A stretch of DNA of 64,000 nt from an uncultured Spiribacter sp. (GCA_937884605.1 CALGDM010000028.1:62001-126000); one strand, 5' to 3'; positions 1-11,671 are shown, counted from the stretch's first letter. Made by a program: numbers and translations. Notes: generated from the letters alone by a model not told the origin.

Positions 1-109
1 GGATCCGGGCGGTGAGAAGCGCGATCTGCACTTCCGGGGATCCGGTATCACCTTCCGCCCGCCCGTAATCACGGACGATCTCCTGCTTCTGCTGCGCGCT
101 GAGCGACAT
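1..109 (-). CDS. rpsO: 30S ribosomal protein S15 (N-terminal part; continues beyond window)
   Basis: Reverse translation [36 protein letters not shown], typical S15 N-terminus; downstream of truB as in the truB-rpsO-pnp cluster. Confidence 0.93.
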   Translation of the reverse strand, partial: MSLSAQQKQEIVRDYGRAEGDTGSPEVQIALLTARI

Positions 110-153
110 CAATGACTCCTGAATGAAAAACTGATTAACAACAATTCGATATT

Positions 154-1083
154 CTATCCGTGGGGGCGGCGCTGAACAAGCAAACGCCGGGGAGCAACGC
201 CCCGATCACCGGCGCGCTCACCCATCCCGAGAAAACCCTCCGCTTCGGCATAGACCCGACACAGCCCGGCCGGTGCGGTTTCATCGGCCGCCAGGGCCAC
301 GGCCTGTCCCTGGCAAAAGCGCACCGAGGCGGTGGTGGGCAGGGTAACCGCTGGATAAGACCGCAACCCGGCATCGGCCGGCAGGAGGCAGGCGTCAAGG
401 CCCTCGGGATCGGCCATGTGACGCTGCTCGAGGGCCTCAAGGGTCCACATGCCGTCGCCCTCGAAGGGCCCCAGTGCCGTGCGCCGGAGCGTTTCGACAT
501 GCGCACCGCAGCCCAGCGCCTCGCCAATATCGGTCACCAGGCTGCGGATGTAGGTCCCCTTGGAGCATTCAACGGTGAGCCGCAGCCGGTCGGGCTCGGT
601 CCACTCGCCGGTGAGCGAATGAATGGTGACCGGGCGCGGCGGCCGCTCCACCGTCCGGCCCTCGCGCGCGAGCTCGTGCAGGCGACGCCCCTCATGCTTG
701 AGCGCCGAGACCATGGGCGGAACCTGCTCGATCGCTCCGCGAAACTCAGCCAGGACCGATTCAAGGCGTTCGGCGTCGACACCGGGGACCGGCCGCTCGG
801 CCAGGGGCTTGCCATCCGCATCGGCGCTGTCGGTCACCACGCCGAGTCGGGCGGTGGCGACATATCGTTTATCGGCATCCAGCAGCCAGCCACTGATCTT
901 GGTGGCCTCGCCGAAACACATCACGAGCAGGCCCGTGGCGAGCGGATCGAGATTGCCGGTATGCCCCGCCTTGCGCGCATTCAGCCAGCCGCTGACCCGT
1001 CGCAGGGTCTGGTTGGACGTCTGCCCGGCGGGCTTGTCCGCCAACAGGATGCCGTCCACCGCTCGGCCCTTGCGACGCCCCAT
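154..1083 (-). CDS. truB: tRNA pseudouridine(55) synthase TruB
   Basis: [16 protein letters not shown]...[14 protein letters not shown] motif; synteny rbfA-truB-rpsO. Confidence 0.96.
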   Translation of the reverse strand: MGRRKGRAVDGILLADKPAGQTSNQTLRRVSGWLNARKAGHTGNLDPLATGLLVMCFGEATKISGWLLDADKRYVATARLGVVTDSADADGKPLAERPVPGVDAERLESVLAEFRGAIEQVPPMVSALKHEGRRLHELAREGRTVERPPRPVTIHSLTGEWTEPDRLRLTVECSKGTYIRSLVTDIGEALGCGAHVETLRRTALGPFEGDGMWTLEALEQRHMADPEGLDACLLPADAGLRSYPAVTLPTTASVRFCQGQAVALAADETAPAGLCRVYAEAEGFLGMGERAGDRGVAPRRLLVQRRPHG

Positions 1084-1092
1084 GGTCCCGGG

Positions 1093-1473
1093 TCAGTCCG
1101 AGTCCGGCGGAGTCGCGCTGTTGTCCGGCTGGACATCGTCGATCAGCCGGTTAAGCCGGGCCCCGCGCTCAAAAGTGGGGTCGTACTGAAAGCGCAGGGT
1201 GGGCACCTTGCGCAGCGTCAGTCGCCGCGCGAGCTGATGACGCAGGAAGGCCCCCGCGCCGGTCAGCACCCGCACCATGTCGCGGGACTGGTCGGCGTCC
1301 ATCCCCAGCCCCGTGACAAACACATCGGCATAGGAAAAATCCCGGCTGACCTGAACCTCCGAGACGGTGACCGACCCCACGCGGGGGTCGCGGACCTCGT
1401 CCCGGATCAGTTCCGCCAGCTCGCGCTGGATCTGGTCGCCGACACGACGCGCACGCGAGAAATCCCGCGGCAT
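1093..1473 (-). CDS. rbfA: 30S ribosome-binding factor RbfA
   Basis: MPRDFSRARRVGDQIQRELAELIRDEVRDPRVGSVTV; start trimmed to M14 of the ORF to clear the infB end. Confidence 0.94.
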   Translation of the reverse strand: MPRDFSRARRVGDQIQRELAELIRDEVRDPRVGSVTVSEVQVSRDFSYADVFVTGLGMDADQSRDMVRVLTGAGAFLRHQLARRLTLRKVPTLRFQYDPTFERGARLNRLIDDVQPDNSATPPDSD

Positions 1474-1475
1474 CC

Positions 1476-4115
1476 CTACAGCGTCCGCTCGACGGTGATG
1501 CGCTCGTAGCACTCGATCTGGTCACCGGCGCGCACATCGTTGTAGTGCTTCACGCCGATGCCGCATTCGGTACCCGACTGCACTTCCTTGACGTCGTCCT
1601 TGAAACGCCGCAGCGATTCGAGCTCGCCTTCGAACACCACCACGCTCTCGCGCAGCACGCGAATCGGGTTGCGCCGCCGCACGACCCCGTCGACCACCAG
1701 GCAGCCGGCAATCTGGCCGAGCTGCGACGAGCGGAACACTTCGCGCACCTCGGCGGTGCCGATGATGTTCTCGCGGGTCTCGGGCTCGAGCATGCCACTG
1801 ATGGCATTGCGCAGCTGATCGATGGCGTCGTAGATGATGCTGTAGTAGTGCGGCTTGACGTCGTTTTCCTGCGCCAGGCGTCGGGCCTTGGCGTCGGCAC
1901 GCACGTTAAAGCCGATCAGCAGCGCTTCCGAGGCGATCGCCAGGTTGACGTCGGACTCGTTGATCGCGCCAACCCCCGTGGCCACCGGCACGATGCGCAC
2001 CTCATCGGTGGACAGGTTGGCGAGGGACTGGGTCAGCGCCTCGACCGAGCCCTGCACATCGCCCTTGATGACCAGGTTGACGGTCTTCACCGCCTCGTCC
2101 TGCATCGAGTTGAACAGCTCGTCCATCTTGGCCGCCTTCTGCGCCTGAAGGCGCTTATCGCGGCTCTTCTCGCGACGCCGATCCACCAGCTCACGGGCCT
2201 TGCGCTCGTCCTCGACGGCCAGGACCTCGTCACCGGCTTCGGGCAGCCCCGAGAGCCCCAGGATCACGACTGGCGTCGACGGCCCGGCCGATTTCACGCG
2301 CTCGCCCCGCTCATCGAGCATGGCGCGGACGCGGCCAAACTCGGTGCCCGAGATAATCGTGTCGCCCTGCTCGAGGACGCCATTCTGCACGAGGATGGTT
2401 GCCACCGGACCGCGGCCGCGATCGAGACTTGATTCCACCACCACACCCGAGGCCGGGCAATCGCGGACTGCCTTGAGCTCGAGGAGCTCCGCCTGCAGCG
2501 CCACGGCCTCGAGCAACGCCTCGACGCCCTGGCCATTGATGGCCGAGCAGGGGATGAACTGCGTGTCACCCCCCCATTCCTCGGGCACCACTTCGCGGGC
2601 CACCAGCTCGTTTTTGACACGATCGGGATCGGCCTCCTCGCGGTCGATCTTGTTGACCGCCACCACCAGCGGCACACCCGCCGCGCGGGCATGCTTGACC
2701 GCCTCTTCGGTCTGCGGCATCACGCCGTCATCGGCGGCCACGACCAGGATGACCACGTCGGTGACCTGCGCGCCGCGCGCCCGCATGGCGGTAAACGCCT
2801 CGTGGCCCGGTGTGTCGAGAAAGGTCAAATCACCGCGCTCGGACGGCACCCGATACGCGCCGATATGCTGGGTGATGCCACCGGCCTCGCCCGACGCCAC
2901 CTTGGCTCGCCGGATGTAGTCGAGCAGCGTGGTCTTGCCATGGTCGACATGGCCCATGATCGTCACCACCGCCGAGCGGGGCTCTTCGGTGCCCTCGGGC
3001 TCGGTGGTCTGACTGAGCACCTCGTCCTCGAGGTCGTCCTCGCGCACCACATGCGGTCGATGACCGAGTTCTTCGACCAGAAGCACCGCAGTGTCCTGAT
3101 CAATCGCCTGGTTGATGGTGGCCATCACACCCTGCTTCATCATTTCCTTGATCAGGTCGGCCGCCTTGACACTCATGCGCTGGGCGAGATCACCCACGGT
3201 AATCGTCTCGGGGACCTGAACATCACGCACCACCGGCGCGGTGGGCTTTTCGAAACCCTGCTGAAGGGCCGAACTGGCAGCGCCGGCGGCACCGCCCTTG
3301 CGCGCCCGCCGGCCACCGGCCTCGGCCTTCTTGCGGGCCTTGCCCTTGCCCCGGGACGCCTTGCGGGCGGCCCGCTCTTCGGCCTCGCGCTCGCGCTTGG
3401 CCTCGGCCTCAAGGCGCTTGCGCTCCTTGTCGTCCTCGATTTCCTTGTTGCGTGCCGCTTCCGACTCGGTCTTCTGCGCCTGCGCCTCGAGGTCGGCAGG
3501 CGTCTGGGTCGGCTCGGCAGCGGTTTCGCTGGCGGCTGTCGCGGTCGCAGTGTCGGTCTCGGTGCCGCCCTCGGCTTCGCGAGCCTCGGCCTGCGCGGCC
3601 TCCTCCGCCTCACGGGCCTGACGGTCGGCTTCGGCCTGCGCTGCGGCGTCAGCCTGACGCTGGGCCTCGGCCTGACGCGCCTCCTCGGCGGCCTTCACGT
3701 CCTGCTGCAGGACGCGCTCGAGCACCTGGACATCCTGCTCGGCGGCCTCGGCTTCCACCACACTGCGCTTGACGTAGGTGCGCTTCTTGCGCACCTCGAC
3801 GTTCACGGTCCGTCCCGCGCCGGCGCCACGACTGCCCCGCGGACTGCGCCGTTCGCCACCGCCCGAGGGCATTTTCAGCTGACTGTGACTGCGCCGCTTG
3901 AGGGTGATCTGTGACGGTCCGCCCTCTTCGCTGTCATCGCGCCGACCATGGGTCTTGCGGATGTGCTCGAGCAGCGCGGACTTGTCCGCATCGGATAGCG
4001 TTGCGTCAGGATCATCGCTCGCCAGCCCCGCCTCGCGGAGCTGGATCAGCACCCGATCCAGCGGCACACCCGTCCTGTCTGCAAAATCCCGGACTGTGCT
4101 CTGCGCCATATTCAA
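1476..4115 (-). CDS. infB: Translation initiation factor IF-2
   Basis: 879 aa; [16 protein letters not shown]1, DTPGHEAF G3, NKID G4; charged low-complexity N-terminus. Confidence 0.98.
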   Translation of the reverse strand: MNMAQSTVRDFADRTGVPLDRVLIQLREAGLASDDPDATLSDADKSALLEHIRKTHGRRDDSEEGGPSQITLKRRSHSQLKMPSGGGERRSPRGSRGAGAGRTVNVEVRKKRTYVKRSVVEAEAAEQDVQVLERVLQQDVKAAEEARQAEAQRQADAAAQAEADRQAREAEEAAQAEAREAEGGTETDTATATAASETAAEPTQTPADLEAQAQKTESEAARNKEIEDDKERKRLEAEAKREREAEERAARKASRGKGKARKKAEAGGRRARKGGAAGAASSALQQGFEKPTAPVVRDVQVPETITVGDLAQRMSVKAADLIKEMMKQGVMATINQAIDQDTAVLLVEELGHRPHVVREDDLEDEVLSQTTEPEGTEEPRSAVVTIMGHVDHGKTTLLDYIRRAKVASGEAGGITQHIGAYRVPSERGDLTFLDTPGHEAFTAMRARGAQVTDVVILVVAADDGVMPQTEEAVKHARAAGVPLVVAVNKIDREEADPDRVKNELVAREVVPEEWGGDTQFIPCSAINGQGVEALLEAVALQAELLELKAVRDCPASGVVVESSLDRGRGPVATILVQNGVLEQGDTIISGTEFGRVRAMLDERGERVKSAGPSTPVVILGLSGLPEAGDEVLAVEDERKARELVDRRREKSRDKRLQAQKAAKMDELFNSMQDEAVKTVNLVIKGDVQGSVEALTQSLANLSTDEVRIVPVATGVGAINESDVNLAIASEALLIGFNVRADAKARRLAQENDVKPHYYSIIYDAIDQLRNAISGMLEPETRENIIGTAEVREVFRSSQLGQIAGCLVVDGVVRRRNPIRVLRESVVVFEGELESLRRFKDDVKEVQSGTECGIGVKHYNDVRAGDQIECYERITVERTL

Positions 4116-4140
4116 TACCTCCGTCCCGGCTTTACCGAGA

Positions 4141-5637
4141 TTAGTCCTGACCCTCGCCGGCGTCGGCGAACCAGGGCTCTCGAGCCTTCATGATCAGCGC
4201 TGCCGCGCGCTCTGCATCAAGCCCTTCAATATCACTTACATCGTCCACTGACTGCTCGGCCAGGTCTTCCATGGTCTGGATTCCCCGCGCGGCGAGCTGC
4301 TCAGCGAGCGCCGTGTCCATGCCCTCGAGGCCGAGCAGATCCTCGGCCGGGGCGTCCGCCGCCGCGGCCTCGGCTTCGCGCTCGGCCAGTACGTCGCGGG
4401 CGCGCTGCCGCAGCGCGTTGACGAGATCCTCATCAAAGCCCTCGATCTCGAGCAGCTCGACCACCGGCACGTAGGCGATTTCCTCGAGACTCGAAAAGCC
4501 TTCCTCAACCAGCAACCCGGCCAGCTCTTCGTCCACGTCCAGCGATTGCGCGAACCGATCCACCAGCTCCGCCGCCTCGGACTCGCTCTTGGCCTCGGCC
4601 TCCGACGCGGTCATGACGTTGAGCTCCCAGCCGGTCAGCTCGCTGGCCAGCCGAACATTCTGGCCGCCGCGACCGATGGCCTGCGAGAGCTGATCCTCGC
4701 CCACGGCGATATCCATGCTGTGGCGATCCTCGTCGACAACGATGGACTCGACCTCGGCCGGGGCCATCGCGTTGATCACGAACTGCGCCGGGTTCTCGTT
4801 CCACAGGATGATGTCGATGCGCTCGCCGGAGAGTTCGTTGGACACCGCCTGGACCCGCGAGCCACGCATTCCCACGCAGGCCCCCACCGGATCGATGCGG
4901 CTGTCGAGGGCATTCACCGAAATCTTGGCGCGCAGGCCCGGATCACGAGCGGCGCCCAGGATATCGAGCAGTTCCTGACCCACTTCGGGCACTTCGAGCT
5001 TGAACAGCTCGACCAGAAACGCCGGTGCCGAGCGGCTCGCGAACAGCTGCGGCCCACGCGCCTCCTCGCGCACCTCGCGCAGCCAGGCCCGCAGCCGATC
5101 GCCGGGACGCACCGCCTCGCGCGGGATCATGTCCTCGCGGGGAATGAACGCCTCGGCATTGCTGCCCAGATCGAGAAACACGTTGCCCCGCTCGACCCGC
5201 TTGACTACCCCCGAGATCAGCTCGCCCGTGCGGTCGCGGTAGGCCTCGACCACCTTGGCGCGTTCGGCGTCGCGAACCCGCTGGACAATGACCTGCTTGG
5301 CGGTCTGGGCGGCGATTCGCCCAAACTCCACCGATTCCAGCGGCTCCTCGATGGTGCCGCCGACGTCGACCTCGGGATCGATCCCGCGGGCCTCGCTGAG
5401 CGTTATCTGCTGATCCGGATATTCCTGTTCGGCGTCATCCTCGACCACCTCCCAGACCCGGAACGTCTCGTACTCGCCTGTGCGCCGATCGACCGATACC
5501 CGGGCACCGATCTCGCCGTCGTGGCGCTTTTGCGTCGCCGAGGCAAGGGCGGCCTCGATGGCCTGGAAGATCACTTCCTGCTCGACACCCTTCTCGTTTG
5601 CGATCGCGTCGACCACCAGCAGAATTTCCTTGCTCAT
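4141..5637 (-). CDS. nusA: Transcription termination/antitermination protein NusA
   Basis: [19 protein letters not shown]1/KH domains ([14 protein letters not shown]), C-terminal acidic repeats. Confidence 0.97.
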   Translation of the reverse strand: MSKEILLVVDAIANEKGVEQEVIFQAIEAALASATQKRHDGEIGARVSVDRRTGEYETFRVWEVVEDDAEQEYPDQQITLSEARGIDPEVDVGGTIEEPLESVEFGRIAAQTAKQVIVQRVRDAERAKVVEAYRDRTGELISGVVKRVERGNVFLDLGSNAEAFIPREDMIPREAVRPGDRLRAWLREVREEARGPQLFASRSAPAFLVELFKLEVPEVGQELLDILGAARDPGLRAKISVNALDSRIDPVGACVGMRGSRVQAVSNELSGERIDIILWNENPAQFVINAMAPAEVESIVVDEDRHSMDIAVGEDQLSQAIGRGGQNVRLASELTGWELNVMTASEAEAKSESEAAELVDRFAQSLDVDEELAGLLVEEGFSSLEEIAYVPVVELLEIEGFDEDLVNALRQRARDVLAEREAEAAAADAPAEDLLGLEGMDTALAEQLAARGIQTMEDLAEQSVDDVSDIEGLDAERAAALIMKAREPWFADAGEGQD

Positions 5638-5671
5638 CGTCTACCGTTCTCCGATTGGAATACGCCGCGGC

Positions 5672-6124
5672 TCACGGCTCCAGCTCAATATGTGCATTGT
5701 CGATGGCCTCCAGCGGTACCACGAATCGACCGTCCGCCGACTCGACCGCCACACCCTCGTCGGTCAGCCCCTCGAGGCGACCGGTGATCTTGCGACGCCC
5801 ATCGATCCGCTCGCGCAGCCGCAACCGCACTGCCTCGCCGGCAAACCGCGTGTAATCGGAGGGCTTGAAAACCGGGCGGTCGAGCCCGGGGGAGGAGACC
5901 TCGAGGTGATAATCCCCGGCGATGGGATCTTCGACGTCGAGCACCCCACTGACCTGATGGCTGACCCGTGCGCAGTCATCCACTGTAATGCCTGCCGGGG
6001 CATCAATGAACACGCGCAGACAGGCCTCGCGCCGGCCGGGCTGAAACTCCAGGCCGACACACTCATAGCCCAGTCCTTCGATGACCGGTTCAAGCAGTTC
6101 AGTAACGTGTTCGGGCGCTTTCAT
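5672..6124 (-). CDS. rimP: Ribosome maturation factor RimP
   Basis: MKAPEHVTELLEPVIEGLGYECVGLEF...VSSPGLDRPVF; upstream of nusA; start trimmed. Confidence 0.94.
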   Translation of the reverse strand: MKAPEHVTELLEPVIEGLGYECVGLEFQPGRREACLRVFIDAPAGITVDDCARVSHQVSGVLDVEDPIAGDYHLEVSSPGLDRPVFKPSDYTRFAGEAVRLRLRERIDGRRKITGRLEGLTDEGVAVESADGRFVVPLEAIDNAHIELEP

Positions 6125-6208
6125 GTCTGTTCGTATCCGGTACCTGCCGGAACAAAAAATGGGCCCGAGGCCCATTTCAACGCCGGCTGTTGCCTCTGCA
6201 ACACCGGC

Positions 6209-6232
6209 AAAAAAAAAGGCCGCAAGCGGCCT
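6209..6232 (-). terminator. Rho-independent terminator downstream of tRNA-fMet
   Basis: Minus strand AAGGCCGCTTGCGGCCTT followed by a 9-T tract (plus strand 9 A at 6209-6217). Confidence 0.85.
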
Positions 6233-6249
6233 TCTCGAAGATGCCTGAT

Positions 6250-6326
<77 letters not shown>

Positions 6327-6339
6327 ACCGACTCGAAGA

Positions 6340-6368
6340 ATGTTAGACGCTTCGATGCGCTTTTTCAA
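6340..6368 (-). promoter_or_regulatory. Sigma70-type promoter for tRNA-fMet
   Basis: Minus strand TTGAAA-N17-TAACAT, 13 nt upstream of the tRNA 5' end. Confidence 0.7.
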
Positions 6369-6709
6369 GACTCGCGACGTTGACCGCGACGGTCCCGGCG
6401 CTGCAACCGGCGGCGCAGATCGTGATGATAGATGAACCCCGGCAAGGCAAAGACGGCAAACAGCGACAGATTCATCACCCAGAACTCCCAGCCCTGCACC
6501 TGGAGCTCGCCCTGGGTGCGATATTCCAGCCCCGCGCCAACAAGCCCGACCAGGCCAAACAGCAGCAGCCACTCCACCAGCCGGATCCACTCCGGCTTGC
6601 CGCCCTGGGGCGGTGACCCGACAAACGCCACCCGCTCGCTCATCCACGGCAGGTTGGCAGCGATGATAGCCACCACCAACAGCGCGACAATCGCAGTCTC
6701 GGCTGTCAT
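6365..6709 (-). CDS. DUF2818-like small membrane protein following nuoN
   Basis: MTAETAIVALLVVAIIAANLPWMSERV...; hydrophobic; location after nuoN. Confidence 0.75.
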   Translation of the reverse strand: MTAETAIVALLVVAIIAANLPWMSERVAFVGSPPQGGKPEWIRLVEWLLLFGLVGLVGAGLEYRTQGELQVQGWEFWVMNLSLFAVFALPGFIYHHDLRRRLQRRDRRGQRRES

Positions 6710-6716
6710 CGCCGGC

Positions 6717-8156
6717 TCAGAGCCCCAGCGCAATCCGGCAGATTTCGATCAGCCGATCCGGGAACAGGCCAAGCAGCAGAATGACCCCGCCATTCAGTGC
6801 CACGATAACCCGCTGACCGGCAGGCGCCTCGAGGGGCACCGGCGACTCGAGCCGGTCGAAGTACACCGCCTTGAGCACTCGCAGGTAATAGAACGCCCCG
6901 ATGACAGCGAACAGCACCGCCACCACGGCCAGCCAGACCATGCCGGTGTCGATCAGCGATTGCAGCACCAGCCACTTGGCGTAGAACCCAACCGTGCCGG
7001 GGATGCCGGTCATCGAGAACATGAGCAGCAACATCACCAGCGCAAACCCGCTGTGACGGTCATTGAGCCCACGCATGTCATCGATCATCTCGGCTTCGAA
7101 CCCGCGCCGGGACAGCAGAATGATCATCCCGAAGGCGCCACTGGCCATGATGCCGTAGCTGATCGCGTAGAAAAGCGCCGCCGAATAGCCTTCGGGCGTC
7201 CCGGCGATCAGGCCGAGAAACAGAAACCCGATGTGCGAGATGGTCGAGTAGGCCAGCATGCGCTTGAAGTTGGTCTGCACCAGCGCGAACAGATTACCGA
7301 CCGCCAGTGACCCGACCGCCAGCAGCACTGCCATCGCCTGCCACTGGTCGTGCAGGTCGCCGAGCCCGTCCACCAGCAGACGCAGGAACAGCGCCAGCGC
7401 CGCGATCTTGGGCGCGGTACCCAGAAATGCGGTGGCCGAGGTGGGCGCACCCTGATAGACATCGGGCAACCACATATGGAACGGCGCTGCACCGAACTTG
7501 AATGCCACACCCACCAGCGCGAAGGTCATGCCGAAGGCCATGAGCAGGAGGTTGTCACCCGCCGCCGCCTGCGTGGCAATGGTATCGATGAGCAGACTGC
7601 CCGAGGCGCCGTAGATCATCGACATGCCGTAGAGCATCATCCCCGAGGACAACGCCCCCAGAACGAAGTACTTCATGGCCGCCTCGGCACCGATCCGGCT
7701 GTCACGATCGAACGCCACCATGGCGTAGAGGCTGAGCGAGAGCATCTCGAGCCCGACGTAGAGGACCAGCAGGCTGCTGGCCGATGCCATGACGAACATG
7801 CCCAGGTTGGCAATCAGCGCCAGCAGATAGAACTCGCCCTTGAGCAGATCGCGCTGGCGCAGATAATCCCGACTGTAGCCCAGAGTAACCATCGACAGAC
7901 CGGCCACGGTCACCTTGAGTACCGCCGCCAGGCTGTCGCTGACGTACATGCCGTTGAAGGTGATCGCCCGGTCCACGCCCCAGTGGGTGCTCAGCGCGAG
8001 ACCAATGGCTCCCAGTAGCGTCACCTGGGTCAGAAAGAACGCAAGCCGGCTCTGCTGGCTGCGGTCGAACAGATCGGCGATCAGCACGACACAGAGCATC
8101 ACGCCCAGCCAGATCTCCGGAGCGGCCATCGCGAATTGCGGCATTTCGAAATTCAT
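6717..8156 (-). CDS. nuoN: NADH-quinone oxidoreductase subunit N
   Basis: Multi-TM antiporter-like subunit, KFGAAPFHMWLPDVYQGAP; nuo order. Confidence 0.96.
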   Translation of the reverse strand: MNFEMPQFAMAAPEIWLGVMLCVVLIADLFDRSQQSRLAFFLTQVTLLGAIGLALSTHWGVDRAITFNGMYVSDSLAAVLKVTVAGLSMVTLGYSRDYLRQRDLLKGEFYLLALIANLGMFVMASASSLLVLYVGLEMLSLSLYAMVAFDRDSRIGAEAAMKYFVLGALSSGMMLYGMSMIYGASGSLLIDTIATQAAAGDNLLLMAFGMTFALVGVAFKFGAAPFHMWLPDVYQGAPTSATAFLGTAPKIAALALFLRLLVDGLGDLHDQWQAMAVLLAVGSLAVGNLFALVQTNFKRMLAYSTISHIGFLFLGLIAGTPEGYSAALFYAISYGIMASGAFGMIILLSRRGFEAEMIDDMRGLNDRHSGFALVMLLLMFSMTGIPGTVGFYAKWLVLQSLIDTGMVWLAVVAVLFAVIGAFYYLRVLKAVYFDRLESPVPLEAPAGQRVIVALNGGVILLLGLFPDRLIEICRIALGL

Positions 8157-8177
8157 TATCGTCCTCTGGCCTGGATA

Positions 8178-9701
8178 CTAGAGAGCGGGCATCACGATGC
8201 CCAGAAGCGCTTCCAGCGAAGGCGCCATGACATTGATCAGGGGCGCCGGATAGACGCCGAAGAACAGCACCACGCCCACCAGACTGCCGAGCAGCAGGCG
8301 CTCGCGCCCGTTGATGTCGCGCAGTTCATCCACCTGCGTGTTTTTGACCTGGCCATAGACCACGCGCTTGATCATCCACAGGCTGTAGGCGGCCCCCAGG
8401 ATAAGGGTCAGCCCGGCGATGGCCGCATACCAGAACCCGGCCTGGAAGCTGGCGAGGATCACCATGAATTCGCCGACAAACCCGGAAGTGCCCGGCAGCC
8501 CCGCATTGGCCATGGCAAAGAACACGAACAGTCCGGCAAACACCGGCATGCGGTTGGCCACTCCGCCATAGTCGGCGATCCGTCGGGTGTGCATGCGGTC
8601 ATAGAGCACACCGACGCAGAGGAACATCGCCGCCGAGACAAAGCCGTGCGAGATCATCTGCACGAGCCCGCCCTCAAGCGCCAGCAAAGCGCCATCGCGG
8701 GTGCCCTCGCCGGCGACGATGCGAAAGATCAGGAAGAACGCCAGGGTGACAAAGCCCATGTGGGCGATGGACGAGTAGGCGATCAGTTTTTTGAGATCCT
8801 GTTGCACCATCGCCACCAGACCGATGTAGACCACGGCGATCAGCGACAGCCCGATGAGCAGCCAGTCCAGCGCCATACTGGCCTCGGGCGCGATCGGCAG
8901 GCTGAAGCGCAGAAACCCGTACCCGCCGATCTTGAGCGTGATCGCCGCGAGGATCACCGAGCCGCCGGTGGGCGCCTCGACGTGGGCGTCGGGCAGCCAG
9001 GTGTGGACCGGAAACATCGGCACCTTGACGGCAAACGCCGCCAGAAACGCCAGAAAGATCAGCACCTGCGAAGCAAACGGCAGACCCAGGCCATAGAAGT
9101 CTTCGATGGCAAAGCTGCCCGCCTGACCGCGCAGATAGATCAGCGCCACCAGCATCATCACCGACCCGAGAAAGGTGTAGAGGAAGAACTTGAGGGTGGC
9201 GTAGATGCGATTGGGCCCGCCCCAGATCCCGATGATCAGGAACATGGGAATCAGCATGGCCTCGAAGAAGACATAGAACAGCAGGGCGTCGAGCGCACTG
9301 AAAACGCCGATCATGATCCCTTCCATGATCAGGAAGGCGGCCAGATACTGGGCGGGCTTGTAGCGCACCACCTCCCAGGCCGCGATCACCACCAGCAGCG
9401 TCGAGAAGGCGGTCAGCACCACCAGCGGCATCGAGATGCCGTCGACGCCCAGGTAATACTCAATACCGAACGACTCGATCCAGGCCGCTCGCTCGACGAA
9501 CTGCATCCCGGCGACGCCGGTCTCGAAACCGAACCACAGAACCAGCCCCAGAATCAGCGTGAGCCCGGCGACCGCAAGCGCCGACCAGCGGGCCCGATCG
9601 GCGCTGTCGCGTCCAGTCCACAGGACCGCCGCACCCCCGAGAATCGGCAGCCAGATCAACAGGCTCAGCAAAGGCCAACCTCCCAACATGTTCAGAACCA
9701 C
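8178..9701 (-). CDS. nuoM: NADH-quinone oxidoreductase subunit M
   Basis: KVPMFPVHTWLPDAHVEAPTGGSVILA. Confidence 0.97.
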   Translation of the reverse strand: MVLNMLGGWPLLSLLIWLPILGGAAVLWTGRDSADRARWSALAVAGLTLILGLVLWFGFETGVAGMQFVERAAWIESFGIEYYLGVDGISMPLVVLTAFSTLLVVIAAWEVVRYKPAQYLAAFLIMEGIMIGVFSALDALLFYVFFEAMLIPMFLIIGIWGGPNRIYATLKFFLYTFLGSVMMLVALIYLRGQAGSFAIEDFYGLGLPFASQVLIFLAFLAAFAVKVPMFPVHTWLPDAHVEAPTGGSVILAAITLKIGGYGFLRFSLPIAPEASMALDWLLIGLSLIAVVYIGLVAMVQQDLKKLIAYSSIAHMGFVTLAFFLIFRIVAGEGTRDGALLALEGGLVQMISHGFVSAAMFLCVGVLYDRMHTRRIADYGGVANRMPVFAGLFVFFAMANAGLPGTSGFVGEFMVILASFQAGFWYAAIAGLTLILGAAYSLWMIKRVVYGQVKNTQVDELRDINGRERLLLGSLVGVVLFFGVYPAPLINVMAPSLEALLGIVMPAL

Positions 9702-11668
9702 CCCCGCCAGCTACCCACGAATACCGTCAGCAGAACCAGCAGGCCGACAATCATCACGAAGGCATAGTGATAGAGAAAACCGGTTTGCCCGCCCCGCAGT
9801 GCAGTGGCGAGTCGCCCCACCGTGCGCGCGGTGCCATTGACGATCACCCCGTCGATGAGCCCCTGATCGCCGCCGCGCCAGAGTGCCCGGCCCAGCCGGC
9901 GTCCGCCGCCGGCAAACCCGGTGTTGTAGATATCATCGAAGCCGTATTTGCGCTGCAGCACCCGCACCGCCCAGGACAGGCGCGTGTTGATGGCGGGCAG
10001 CAGGTCCGGGCGTTTGAGGTACAGGAACCACGCCAGCACCGCCCCGGCAACGGCTAGCCAGAACGCCGGGTTGACCGCCGCATGCAGACCGAACGCCAGC
10101 GGGCCGTGGAAGCTCTCGGCCTTTTTTGCCAGCACATCGTTGGCCGGTGCCACCTGAATGGCCGCCCCAAAGAAGTCCCCGAACAATAACGGCTCGATGG
10201 TGAAGTACCCCAGCACCACCGAGGGGATCGCCAGCGCCACCAACGGCCATTCCATCACCGGCAGCACGTACCGCGGCAGATGCTTGATGTGCTCCCTGGC
10301 GTGCGGGTCGATGCGCTCCTCGCCCCAGAACACCAGAAAGTACAGGCGGAAGCTGTAGAGCGCGGTAATGAACACCCCCAGCAGCACTGCCCAGTAGGCA
10401 AAGCCCGCGCCAAAGCGATCGGCGAGATGCACCGCCTCGATGATGGCGTCCTTGGAGTAGTACCCCGAAAAAAACGGTGTGCCCACCAGCGACAGGGTGG
10501 CCAGCAGCATCGTGATGTGGGTGATGGGCAGGTAACGGCGCAGGTTGCCCATACGGCGCATGTCCTGCTCGTGATGGAGGGCCACGATGACCGCCCCCGC
10601 CCCCAGGAACAGCAGCGCCTTGAAAAAGGCGTGGGTCATCACATGGAAAACACCGGCCGCGTAAGCCGACGCCCCCAGGCCGACGAACATGTAACCAAGC
10701 TGCGAGAGCGTGGAGTAGGCGATCACCCGCTTGATGTCGTTCTGCACCAGCCCGATCGCGCCCATGAACAGCGCGGTCACGGCGCCCAGGATCAACACCA
10801 GTGACAGCGCCGCGTCGGAGAGTTCAAACAGCGGCGACAGCCGTGCCACCAGAAAGATGCCGGCGGTCACCATGGTGGCGGCATGGATCAGGGCCGAAAT
10901 GGGGGTGGGGCCCTCCATGGAATCGGGCAGCCAGACATGCAGCGGCACCTGGGCGGATTTGCCCATCGCCCCGATGAACAGCAGGATCGCGGCGACGGTC
11001 GCCACCAGCGCTTCGGCACCGAACAGGGTCATGGTTTGATCCGGCGCCGCCGCCGCCGCGCTGAAGACCTCGGCGTAGTCCAGACTGCCGTAGTAGGTCA
11101 GGACCGCGGCAATGCCCAGCAGAAACCCGAAGTCACCCACGCGGTTGACCAGAAACGCCTTGAGGTTGGCGAAGATGGCCGTTTCCTTCTGATACCAGAA
11201 CCCAATGAGCAGGTAAGACACCAGGCCCACCGCTTCCCAGCCAAAGAACAGCTGCAGGAAGTTGTTGGCCATCACGAGCATCAGCATCGAGAAGGTGAAC
11301 AGATTGATGAAGCTGAAAAACCGGGAATAGCCGGCGTCGTCATACATGTAGCCGATGGTGTAGACATGGACTGCCAGAGACACCGTGGTCACGATCACCA
11401 TCATCAGCGCGGTCAGGCGATCGACCAGAAACCCGACCTCGAGGTTGAGCCCGCCGACCACGGCCCACTGATAGAGCGTTTCGTTGAACACCCCGACACC
11501 GCCCCAGACATGCTGGTAGAGCACCACCAGCGAGAGCACCGCGGAAACGGCCACGGCACCCACGGTCAGACGGTGCGCGTTCTTCCAGCCGATGCGCTTG
11601 CCGGCGAGCCCGGCCACCGCGGCGCCGATCAGCGGCGCCAGCACGATAAGCAGATAGATCGACTTCAT
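9692..11668 (-). CDS. nuoL: NADH-quinone oxidoreductase subunit L
   Basis: 658 aa; GKSAQVPLHVWLPDSMEGPTPISALIHAATMVTAGIFL. Confidence 0.98.
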   Translation of the reverse strand: MKSIYLLIVLAPLIGAAVAGLAGKRIGWKNAHRLTVGAVAVSAVLSLVVLYQHVWGGVGVFNETLYQWAVVGGLNLEVGFLVDRLTALMMVIVTTVSLAVHVYTIGYMYDDAGYSRFFSFINLFTFSMLMLVMANNFLQLFFGWEAVGLVSYLLIGFWYQKETAIFANLKAFLVNRVGDFGFLLGIAAVLTYYGSLDYAEVFSAAAAAPDQTMTLFGAEALVATVAAILLFIGAMGKSAQVPLHVWLPDSMEGPTPISALIHAATMVTAGIFLVARLSPLFELSDAALSLVLILGAVTALFMGAIGLVQNDIKRVIAYSTLSQLGYMFVGLGASAYAAGVFHVMTHAFFKALLFLGAGAVIVALHHEQDMRRMGNLRRYLPITHITMLLATLSLVGTPFFSGYYSKDAIIEAVHLADRFGAGFAYWAVLLGVFITALYSFRLYFLVFWGEERIDPHAREHIKHLPRYVLPVMEWPLVALAIPSVVLGYFTIEPLLFGDFFGAAIQVAPANDVLAKKAESFHGPLAFGLHAAVNPAFWLAVAGAVLAWFLYLKRPDLLPAINTRLSWAVRVLQRKYGFDDIYNTGFAGGGRRLGRALWRGGDQGLIDGVIVNGTARTVGRLATALRGGQTGFLYHYAFVMIVGLLVLLTVFVGSWRGWF

Positions 11669-11671
11669 TCC

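Noticed and set aside
3298-3800. Low-complexity repeats in infB as a mobile or CRISPR-like repeat
   Set aside because: Encodes the usual charged A/E/R-rich linker of IF-2; irregular spacing, no spacers.
8136-9767. 543-aa plus-strand ORF (and similar long ones at 160-1509, 2691-3914, 21960-23891, 24995-26749) opposite known genes
   Set aside because: Antisense shadows of nuoM, truB/rbfA, infB, tpiA/glmM and ftsH; His/Gln/Arg-rich composition typical of antisense frames in GC-rich genes; no recognisable domains.
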